Assembly: GCF_018128245.1 (NCBI RefSeq)
Contig: NZ_CP072378.1
Span: forward strand, 1,240,001 to 1,304,000
DNA from: Leptotrichia sp. oral taxon 221
GTDB taxonomy: Bacteria > Fusobacteriota > Fusobacteriia > Fusobacteriales > Leptotrichiaceae
Direction of reading: 5' to 3'
Length of the DNA stretch: 64,000 bases
Shown: positions 57,104 through 64,000 of the stretch, piece by piece
How positions within the stretch are numbered: position 1 is the stretch's first letter
How the letters are laid out: each line of letters begins with the position of its first letter
Program-made: the position numbers and the translations under genes
Notes under the pieces: model-generated
Seen by the model: the letters and a program-made list of their open reading frames with translations, nothing else
The model's database searches: none
What the model was told of the DNA's origin: nothing

Positions 57104-57664
57104 TTAAGTTTGAACAAATAATTTACCATCTCTAATGTACATATTTTTAATTTTTACATGTTTTTTTATTCTATCTTTATTTTTCTCTTCATATTCCTCA
57201 CCATATTTATACACTGGCGTAGTCTCAATATAGTTACTCAATAAGGATTTCAACATTTTTGCTTCCGAAGAATCTGCCACTTCCTTACCATTTTCATCTA
57301 AAATCTTATCAATCGACAAATCCACTAGATATAATTCTTCTTTATTTGTATCATATCTGACATTTGTACTCAAATACATTTTTCCACTAATTCCACTTCC
57401 AACAAGCGAAGCTGAATAATCAGCGTCAATATACATTTTATCACCCTTAAAATCAACTTTAGGATTTTTCAAAGTAACCTTCGCAAACAAGAAATTTTTT
57501 GTAATTGGAAATTTTTTGTCTACTTTTCCTTGTATTATAGACTTTGGAACACTTAAAGTTTTATTTTCCAAAAAAGTGCAAGAAACTATTCCTAATGCAA
57601 CTACAAATACTAGAATCATGATTAATGCCAATTTTTTTAGAAAACTGTTTTTCTTTTTTCCCAT
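57104..57664 (-). CDS. DUF1439-like lipoprotein
   Basis: Envelope lipoprotein with signal FLKKLALIMILVFVVALGIV and lipobox VSCTF near residue 29. The rest is a beta-rich domain with IQGKVDKKFPITKNF and KNPKVDFKGDKMYI, resembling YceB/DUF1439 proteins. The start MGKKKNS has AAAGGAG upstream. The length is 186 residues. It follows the VWA-LRAT gene by 40 bp and may share its transcript. Confidence 0.78.
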   Translation of the reverse strand: MGKKKNSFLKKLALIMILVFVVALGIVSCTFLENKTLSVPKSIIQGKVDKKFPITKNFLFAKVTLKNPKVDFKGDKMYIDADYSASLVGSGISGKMYLSTNVRYDTNKEELYLVDLSIDKILDENGKEVADSSEAKMLKSLLSNYIETTPVYKYGEEYEEKNKDRIKKHVKIKNMYIRDGKLFVQT

Positions 57665-57704
57665 TTTTACATCTCCTTTTTTATTTATTCGCATTTTCAA
57701 AAAT

Positions 57705-59384
57705 TTAAATCTTTATTATTTTATCACTAAATCCATCGTTTGAAAAAATAATATTTGAACAATTTACTGTACAAATTTTAAAACTATGTACCTCTTTCTT
57801 ATTTTTTAAAAATTCTTTTCCTGAGTTACTTAATTCGCAAATACCATCACTTATAAATAAAATATCTGCTTTGTTATAATATTTAACTTCTTCTATTATT
57901 TCAACAGCTCTTTTTAATGGTGTATCAAAATCAGTCCCTCCGTTAAAATTTTGATTTAAAAAATTAAATACTTCAATATTATTCTCGCTATTCTCAATAT
58001 TTAACTCTAAAATTTCTCCGACAGATCCAAATAAAATAATATATAATTTTCTATCTTCTTTTTTCAAAATTTTTGAAATTGCTAGAAGTAATGCTCTTGC
58101 CTTTTTTAAAGGCGTACCGTTCATACTTCCTGATGTATCCAAACAAGCTATGATTGGACCCTTTTTATATTCTATATCATCTTCCTCTGTTTTTCTTTTG
58201 CTTTCTCCTTGAAGTTCATATGTTAAGAGACTATTTTCATACATTTTTGCATAAAAAAGATTTTCTAAATCTTCATTTTCGAACAAAATTAACTCTGATG
58301 GAAGAATTCTTGTGATATCATTACTTTTATAAATCCCAAATAATTCATCTTGTGACATTTCATTAATTTCTTTTTTCTTAGAAACTTCAACTTCATCAAG
58401 ATTATCACTTTTCCCTAACGTATCTAGCACTTTTTTTATTTCATCATTAATTTTCATCTCTTCTATAATTTCACTAAAATTTTCAGGTAATTTTTTCAAC
58501 TGACTGTAAGTATAGCCAATTCCATTTTTATTTTCTTCTGAAAAATCAGAAAACTCTTTCAAAAAATTTTTATATTTTCCTCTAATATCATTATTAATAT
58601 TATTAACTTCCTCTCTAACCTTATTTAAATCACTCATTAAATATTCAGGTATGTTCTCATCTGAAATTTCTTTAATATAGTTTTCTATTTCTAAACCTTC
58701 CAATTCCATATTAATAATATTTTTTGCATTCAAAGGAATGTTTTCATAATCCTGATACAATTCTTTCATATTATATTTATAATCTTCCATGTTGGAATCC
58801 TCTTCTTCCTCCAAATCCCAAACATACCACTTAGTTGCCCCTAACTTTTGTTTTGCTTTTCTTTTTAACGCAGTAATTGTCCTTTCCCAGGTTTCATCAA
58901 ACATTTTCCCAAATCCAAAAAAATCAGAAACTTTTTCTAAAAATCCAATATTTGCTTTTTCATCACATTCATCAAGACATCTCATACAAAATGTATGACA
59001 ATTTTTAAAGAAAGGATTATAATACCTTTTATTCCCAACTCTTGAAAGAGCATATTCACTAACATTCCAATTCCCCACAGCTCCATCTTTATTTGATGAA
59101 ACATAAATATTTTTCCCACGCCATGCTTTTTCAGTAAAATCTTCAGGTGTAGAAATCAAAATCTTACTTTTCCCTAATAAAAGATTCTGAACTTTTACAT
59201 TAGAAATTTCTCTATTTCCAACATAAATTCCTGAATGTTCTGCAACCAACATTAAATCAGAATATAAGACACTTCCTTCGATAGGAACAACTTTCATTCT
59301 ATGAAAATTATCTATTAAACTTTTTATTGCTCTAAAACCAAATTTACCACTAAACCAAGTAAATGGATTTAAAAAATTAATCAT
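57705..59384 (-). CDS. Fusion of NlpC/P60-LRAT-like and VWA domains
   Basis: A 559-residue protein with two recognisable parts. The first (residues about 40-150) carries an LRAT/NlpC-like papain-type set: His50 in AEHSGIYVGN and Cys129 in KNCHTFC. The last part is a von Willebrand A domain with the MIDAS pattern DTSGSMNG, GGTDFDTP and ISDGICEL. Between them is an acidic coiled-coil linker. Its start overlaps the MoxR gene by 4 bases (ATGA), so the two proteins should work together, as MoxR-VWA pairs do. An LRAT-like thiol domain joined to the VWA partner is unusual; it could be a lipid- or peptide-modifying activity under AAA+ control. Confidence 0.82.
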   Translation of the reverse strand: MINFLNPFTWFSGKFGFRAIKSLIDNFHRMKVVPIEGSVLYSDLMLVAEHSGIYVGNREISNVKVQNLLLGKSKILISTPEDFTEKAWRGKNIYVSSNKDGAVGNWNVSEYALSRVGNKRYYNPFFKNCHTFCMRCLDECDEKANIGFLEKVSDFFGFGKMFDETWERTITALKRKAKQKLGATKWYVWDLEEEEDSNMEDYKYNMKELYQDYENIPLNAKNIINMELEGLEIENYIKEISDENIPEYLMSDLNKVREEVNNINNDIRGKYKNFLKEFSDFSEENKNGIGYTYSQLKKLPENFSEIIEEMKINDEIKKVLDTLGKSDNLDEVEVSKKKEINEMSQDELFGIYKSNDITRILPSELILFENEDLENLFYAKMYENSLLTYELQGESKRKTEEDDIEYKKGPIIACLDTSGSMNGTPLKKARALLLAISKILKKEDRKLYIILFGSVGEILELNIENSENNIEVFNFLNQNFNGGTDFDTPLKRAVEIIEEVKYYNKADILFISDGICELSNSGKEFLKNKKEVHSFKICTVNCSNIIFSNDGFSDKIIKI

Positions 59385-60610
59385 AACCAAATGTTCTCCT
59401 GACAAAGTTCTTCTATTTTTTCTATAACTTCATTTTTCTTTTGTACCTCAAGCTGTATTTTTTCTAGTTGTATATCATTTTGATTGGCTTTATTTACTGA
59501 GTTTTTTATTGTTTTTTCATCTAAAGTTTCAGGATTATTTATCGAACTAATAAGTTCTTTCACTATTTTTTCACTTATGTTTTGAATTTTTTCACCTATG
59601 TTTTGAATTAATTTTTTAGACTGATAATTTTCTATATCTTGAGAAGGATTCCCAGAAAATACATTATTCATTTCTTTTCCAATTTTAATTATATCTAAAA
59701 CTTCTTTCCATTCTTTTTTTATTACTTTATCCAAAATAGTATCAACTTTTGTTATATTTTTTGGATTATTCCATAAACATTCTCTTAATAAAGTTAAATC
59801 AGAAATATCAACTACATTTCGCTCATTTACAAATGCTGAAATTTTTAACAATTTAGAAATTTTTACAATTTTTCTATCTGAAATAATTTCTTTTTTTTCA
59901 TCTTTTGTAAATGATTTTTCATACTCTTCAATTAATTTTAAAATTAGACTTGACATTTTATCAGAAATTAAAACTTCTTTACTTTTTATTTTTATTATCT
60001 CTATTTCTTCTCTTGTAATTTTCAATTCTTCTGGTATAAAAAACTCCTCTTTTTCTAAATTTAGCAATCTTTTCCTTTCATCACTTTCAATATATCCAAC
60101 TTCTTTCTTTACTAAAAATCTATCATAAAGTGCTTCTAATTCAATAGAAGTAGGAAATTCATTAGAAGCTCCAACTAATGAAATCAGAGGAACATCTACT
60201 TTCCCTCTTCCATTATGATATTTTTTCTCATTTATTATAGTTAAAAGGGAATTTAAAATCGAAGAATTCGCTTTAAAAACTTCATCTAAAAATACAACTG
60301 ATGCAGATGGCATATATCCTTCTACATTTCTTTCAAACTGATCATTTTTCAATTTTGTTATCGAAAGTGGACCAAATAATTCTTCAGGCGTTGTAAATTT
60401 TGTAAGTAAATATTCAAAATAATTTCCATCTTTTATAACTTGTGATAATCTTCTTGAAACTTCACTTTTTGCCGTACCTGGAGGCCCTAATAAAACTATA
60501 TTTTCACTTGATAATAATGTTAAAAGTCCGATTTTCATAACATCTTCTTTTTCAATTAGTCCTTTATTTAAATGTTCTAATAATTTAAATATTTTTTGTT
60601 TTAATTCCAT
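59381..60610 (-). CDS. MoxR-family AAA+ ATPase (RavA-like)
   Basis: Chaperone-type ATPase. Walker A GPPGTAKS, Walker B VVFLDEVFKAN, sensor and arginine-finger regions (ASNEFPTSIELEALYDRF) are present in residues 30-190. The C-terminal half is a charged helical region. It has 409 residues and starts at MELKQKIF with GGAG at the right distance. Coupling to a VWA protein parallels RavA-ViaA, known in metal-related and membrane stress; function here is inferred. Confidence 0.88.
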   Translation of the reverse strand: MELKQKIFKLLEHLNKGLIEKEDVMKIGLLTLLSSENIVLLGPPGTAKSEVSRRLSQVIKDGNYFEYLLTKFTTPEELFGPLSITKLKNDQFERNVEGYMPSASVVFLDEVFKANSSILNSLLTIINEKKYHNGRGKVDVPLISLVGASNEFPTSIELEALYDRFLVKKEVGYIESDERKRLLNLEKEEFFIPEELKITREEIEIIKIKSKEVLISDKMSSLILKLIEEYEKSFTKDEKKEIISDRKIVKISKLLKISAFVNERNVVDISDLTLLRECLWNNPKNITKVDTILDKVIKKEWKEVLDIIKIGKEMNNVFSGNPSQDIENYQSKKLIQNIGEKIQNISEKIVKELISSINNPETLDEKTIKNSVNKANQNDIQLEKIQLEVQKKNEVIEKIEELCQENIWL

Positions 60611-60679
60611 TTTTCTCCTTTTCATATATTATTTGCTATTAATAAATTATCATTTTTTATTTATTTTTCTTAATGTTTT

Positions 60680-60709
60680 ATTATACCATATCTTTAAATT
60701 TTTTGTAAA
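60680..60709 (-). promoter_or_regulatory. Promoter of the MoxR operon
   Basis: TTTACA and TATAAT with 18-bp spacing. It overlaps the stop codon of the upstream hypothetical gene. Confidence 0.75.
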
Positions 60710-61013
60710 CTAAAAATTTACTTATCATCTTTACTATTACGAATATTTTGTCTTTAATATATATATCTTTTGTATTAATCTTTATAGTCTTAGTATCGCT
60801 ATCATCACCTATTATATCCTTACCAACTATTTGACAGAATTTGGAATTTAAAGATACACTTATATACTTTAATTTATTTTCTATAATTATAATTAAAGAA
60901 TCTATAATCTCCGTTTCATATCTTACACTAACTTCCACATCCTCTCTAATATTATCTAATAATGATATTCTTAAATCCTTTGCTTTATTATCTAGATATT
61001 CTATATACATCAT
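60681..61013 (-). CDS. Hypothetical protein, about 110 residues
   Basis: I do not recognise a family. The sequence alternates hydrophobic beta-like stretches (EIIDSLIIIIENKLKYISVS and KDKIFVIVKMISKFLV) with acidic loops. There is no signal peptide. The start is one of two adjacent ATGs behind GGAAAGGG. A terminator lies just upstream, so expression may be weak or by read-through. It precedes the MoxR operon. Confidence 0.65.
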   Translation of the reverse strand: MMYIEYLDNKAKDLRISLLDNIREDVEVSVRYETEIIDSLIIIIENKLKYISVSLNSKFCQIVGKDIIGDDSDTKTIKINTKDIYIKDKIFVIVKMISKFLVYKKFKDMV

Positions 61014-61060
61014 ATTATAATCCCTTTCCTTTCGTATTTAATCTTAATATTTTTCAGTTT

Positions 61061-61094
61061 AAAAAAAAAAGGTATATCATTAAGATATACCTTT
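61061..61094 (-). terminator. Terminator after the 375-residue hypothetical gene
   Basis: AAGGTATATC and GATATACCTT form a perfect hairpin with a 5-nt loop and a ten-T run on the minus strand. It is one of the strongest terminators in the window. Confidence 0.92.
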
Positions 61095-61101
61095 ATAATA
61101 A

Positions 61102-62229
61102 CTATTCTATCACTTCAATAGGGTTTCCGTGATATCTTACATTAGCGTGCATAAATGAAATTTTATATAATACATCATTTTCAATTACATAAGAGTAGAA
61201 CGAATTTCCATCTTGATTATCTAGGTTATTCTTACTGAATGTAAATATATTTTTTAAGTAAGAGTAAATCAATTTCTTAGTATCATATTCCATACTTTCA
61301 TACACTACATCCATATATATATCCTCAGATACCATTTTTCCATCTATATTAAAAAATGGTGCAAAACTAAATAATAGTCTCACATCATCAACGATATATT
61401 TTGAATCGTACTCATATAATAATTTTATATCAGGATATTGCCCATTAAATACAGTATCTTTTAAAAGCCAAGTATAATAGGCATTATCTAATGAATTTTG
61501 TGTATCTGATATACAGTTAAAGAATACTTTTTCATACTCATCTAAGATTTTCATCATCTTAGATATATCTATCTTAGTATTACCTATTCCTGCTATTTGA
61601 CTTATTAATGAGTCTCTGTGAAAGTCATTGTACACTTCCTTTATGTAATATCTTCTTTTTATTATATCTGGAGATTTAATGATTCTTGCTAATAAATACC
61701 CCCCAAGATACACTATTATTTCTCCAGTATCGTAATCTTGGAATAACCTTCTTCCTTCTAAAGCAAAATATCTTTCCAAGTATTTTTCACCAGGTAATTC
61801 ATCTCTGTAAGATAATTTTGTAGATAAGAAAAATTCAAACCATTCTTCTTTTCTTTCTAATGGTCTAGCAAATGAATCTTCCCAAATCCACTCAGTAGGA
61901 GTTTCATTTTCTATAATTTTTTGCGAATTCTTTTCAGATATTTTCTTAACACTATCTATAATACCATTTCTAAAAATTTCTAAAAATTCTGAAGATAAAT
62001 CTTCAGGTGATATAGTTTCTATATTACATCCAGTAGTATTTAATATATCGTTCAAATTTTCATCAACCATATTTTCTAATTGAGATATTATTTTATTCTT
62101 CTCATTTTCAGAATTAATTTTAAAATTTTTTAATAAATCTTCAATAAATTGATTTGACAAAAGTAATTTTTTGAAATTGTTTTTTGAATTATTATCTTTC
62201 ATTTCCTTGTTTAAAGTATTTTTATCCAT
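61102..62229 (-). CDS. Hypothetical protein, 375 residues
   Basis: No recognised family. The first 90 residues are polar and helical; the middle has EWFEFFLSTKLSYRDELPGE and GEIIVYLGGYLLARII. It has no signal peptide or clear membrane segments. The start MDKNTLNK has GGGGGAA upstream. A strong terminator follows, so it is a single-gene unit. Base composition resembles its neighbours and gives no sign of recent transfer. Confidence 0.8.
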   Translation of the reverse strand: MDKNTLNKEMKDNNSKNNFKKLLLSNQFIEDLLKNFKINSENEKNKIISQLENMVDENLNDILNTTGCNIETISPEDLSSEFLEIFRNGIIDSVKKISEKNSQKIIENETPTEWIWEDSFARPLERKEEWFEFFLSTKLSYRDELPGEKYLERYFALEGRRLFQDYDTGEIIVYLGGYLLARIIKSPDIIKRRYYIKEVYNDFHRDSLISQIAGIGNTKIDISKMMKILDEYEKVFFNCISDTQNSLDNAYYTWLLKDTVFNGQYPDIKLLYEYDSKYIVDDVRLLFSFAPFFNIDGKMVSEDIYMDVVYESMEYDTKKLIYSYLKNIFTFSKNNLDNQDGNSFYSYVIENDVLYKISFMHANVRYHGNPIEVIE

Positions 62230-62442
62230 AGTAAATTCCCCCTTTTTTATATAGTTATATTATGCCATATTTTATTCTTCGTTTAATATTATTTCCCATA
62301 AAAAATAATAATTTTTTTATTCTATTACATAAGAAATCAATACTTTTTATTAGAAAATAAATTTAATATACATCACTTTCTTTTGTAATTATTTCATCTA
62401 AACCACAATCATTCAAAAAATATGTATCATCTTTTTTAAACA
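62230..62442. other. Gap between uvrA and the hypothetical gene
   Basis: A 213-bp AT-rich gap. A weak promoter (TTAAAC and CATAAT, 16-bp spacing) precedes the hypothetical gene. A 37-codon frame running past the uvrA stop to 62363 is open but lacks a good start and is not called a gene. Confidence 0.4.
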
Positions 62443-64000
62443 CTACAAATACTTCTTTAAAAATTTCCCAGTCCAAGACCCTTCATTCTCTGCAATTTCT
62501 TCAGGAGTCCCTTCTGCAATAATCTGTCCACCTTTGTAACCACCTTCAGGCCCTATATCAATAATGTGATCCGCAACTTTAATTACATCTAAATTATGCT
62601 CAATTACTAAGACTGTATTCCCTTTATCAACCAATCTGTTTAACACTTCTAATAATTTTCTGATATCTTCAAAGTGAAGTCCTGTCGTAGGTTCGTCCAA
62701 AATGTAAATGGTTTTTCCTCTTGACATTTTTGATAATTCAGTTGCAAGTTTTATACGTTGAGCTTCCCCTCCTGAAAGAGTTGTCGCAGGTTGTCCTAAT
62801 TGAATGTAATTCATTCCTACATCCATCAATGTTTGCAGTTTTCTCTCAAGTGACGGAATATTTTTGAAAAATTCGTATGCTTCTTCAACTGTCATTTCTA
62901 GCACATCTGCTATACTTTTGCCTTTGTACTGAACTTCCAGTGTTTCTCGATTGTATCGTTTTCCTTTACAAACTTCACATTCCACATAAACATCTGGTAA
63001 GAAATTCATTTCAATTTTATTAATTCCAGCACCGCTACACGCTTCACATCGTCCACCTTTTACATTAAATGAAAATCTTCCTTTCGTGTATCCACGCACT
63101 TTCGCATCGTTTGTCTGTGCAAATAAATCACGAATATCATCAAAAATTTTCGTATATGTCGCAGTATTCGATCTCGGCGTTCTCCCAATCGGCGACTGAT
63201 CAATGTCAATCACTTTTTCCAAGTTTTCAAGCCCGTCTATTCCACCATTTTCAAGCGGATATAATTTCCCTTTATTTAGCCTGTTGTGAAGCTCTGGAAA
63301 CAATGTCTGATTAATCAATGTCGACTTCCCACTTCCTGAAACTCCTGTCACGACCGTCAAAACTTCAAGAGGAATATGTGCAGTCACATTTTTCAAATTA
63401 TTTCCTTTTGCATTTTTCAAAACAATTTCTTTAGTCGCTTTTCTTCTTTTTTCAGGAACTTCAATTTTAATTTTTCCGTTCAAATATTGCGCTGTCAATG
63501 ATTTTTTATTTCTCATAACTTGTTTTGGCGTTCCTTGTGCTACAACCTTTCCTCCATTAATTCCAGCACCTGGACCTATGTCAATCAGATAATCCGCTTC
63601 TCTCATCGTATCTTCATCATGCTCTACAACAATCAAACTATTCCCAATATCACGCAAATCTTTCAAAGTCGCAAGTAACTTGTCATTATCCCTTTGATGA
63701 AGTCCAATACTCGGCTCGTCAAGCACATAAATCACGCCAGTAAGCCTACTTCCAATTTGAGTCGCAAGTCTAATTCTTTGAGATTCTCCACCAGACAGCG
63801 TTTTCGTCATTCTCGCAAGACTCAAGTAATCAAGTCCGACATTTATCATAAATTTTAGCCGTTCTTTTATTTCCTTCAAAATTTCAGCTGCAATCTGCAT
63901 TTGTTTTTCCGTAAGTTGAATTTTTTCATAAAAATCAAGTGCATCAACAACACTCACCTCAGTCAGGTCAATAATACTCTTATCATTTACCGTTATTGCC
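62443..64000 (-). CDS. uvrA: Excinuclease ABC subunit A, C-terminal part (5' end outside window)
   Basis: Damage-recognition ATPase of nucleotide excision repair. About 519 residues are visible out of an expected 940; the frame stays open to the window edge, so the start lies beyond it. Signatures are LSGGESQRI (first ABC domain) and LSGGEAQRI (second), Walker [11 protein letters not shown], Walker [14 protein letters not shown], and the zinc module CEACSGAG...CEVCKGKR. The frame before MSVVDALD continues with [14 protein letters not shown], a UvrA-like stretch, which confirms truncation by the window. Confidence 0.97.
   Translation of the reverse strand, partial: AITVNDKSIIDLTEVSVVDALDFYEKIQLTEKQMQIAAEILKEIKERLKFMINVGLDYLSLARMTKTLSGGESQRIRLATQIGSRLTGVIYVLDEPSIGLHQRDNDKLLATLKDLRDIGNSLIVVEHDEDTMREADYLIDIGPGAGINGGKVVAQGTPKQVMRNKKSLTAQYLNGKIKIEVPEKRRKATKEIVLKNAKGNNLKNVTAHIPLEVLTVVTGVSGSGKSTLINQTLFPELHNRLNKGKLYPLENGGIDGLENLEKVIDIDQSPIGRTPRSNTATYTKIFDDIRDLFAQTNDAKVRGYTKGRFSFNVKGGRCEACSGAGINKIEMNFLPDVYVECEVCKGKRYNRETLEVQYKGKSIADVLEMTVEEAYEFFKNIPSLERKLQTLMDVGMNYIQLGQPATTLSGGEAQRIKLATELSKMSRGKTIYILDEPTTGLHFEDIRKLLEVLNRLVDKGNTVLVIEHNLDVIKVADHIIDIGPEGGYKGGQIIAEGTPEEIAENEGSWTGKFLKKYL

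Noticed and set aside
62363-62476. 37-codon minus-strand frame overlapping the end of uvrA and ending in DEIITKESDVY
   Set aside because: It needs a TTG start inside uvrA without a good ribosome site, and I could not link it to a family. It may be a chance frame or the tail of a lost gene.

Overview
The window looks like chromosomal DNA of a very AT-rich, diderm, fermentative member of the Fusobacteriota, most likely Leptotrichia or a close relative. I infer this from gene content; no 16S gene is present. Diderm traits (LolA, LolD and a LolC/E-type permease, MreC, many lipoproteins) sit beside traits usual in Firmicutes: a large SRP RNA with an Alu domain, a SAM-I riboswitch, RNase M5, CIRCE control of groESL and CopY/cop-box copper control. 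About 65 protein genes are visible and all but three (hpf, mvaS, mvaA) lie on the minus strand, so transcription runs mostly from high to low coordinates.

Layout. 0-8 kb: peptide-binding lipoprotein, metK behind a SAM riboswitch, recR, pyk, pfkA, and a GNAT-like/CDF fusion transporter. 7.9-8.45 kb: SRP RNA with a consensus promoter and a branched terminator. 8.4-15 kb: nfo, then a compact lipid-like biosynthetic locus (ketosynthase III, PaaK/CapK-like adenylating enzyme, metallo-beta-lactamase hydrolase, NAD-dependent epimerase) behind a GT1 glycosyltransferase; this is the most interesting system here. 15-24 kb: RNA- and nucleotide-metabolism genes, then a copper operon (copY-copA) with an almost textbook operator, and an orphan HlyD-type adaptor. 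24-37 kb: thioredoxin-like pair, TPR lipoprotein, metG, ruvC/trmL/thyA/folA cluster, truB, cls, ridA. 37-48.7 kb: hpf, rnmV, pepD, dinB, Lol export genes, a Deg-type protease, nrdR, ptsN, recO, lolA, mreC.

48.8-51.4 kb: mvaS-mvaA, the first steps of the mevalonate pathway, on the plus strand, followed by a 92-bp inverted-repeat element that resembles a MITE. 51.5-57.7 kb: CapA-like lipoprotein, a decayed PD-(D/E)XK fragment, a CGGC protein, groESL with CIRCE, and a DUF389 membrane protein. 57.1-62.2 kb: a MoxR ATPase coupled to an unusual protein that joins an NlpC/P60-LRAT-like domain to a VWA domain, with two upstream proteins I do not recognise. The window ends inside uvrA.

Many start codons were moved downstream from the longest open frame because the first in-frame TTG or ATG falls inside the Shine-Dalgarno sequence; these choices are noted per gene. 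No tRNA, rRNA, CRISPR array, prophage or intact insertion sequence was seen.
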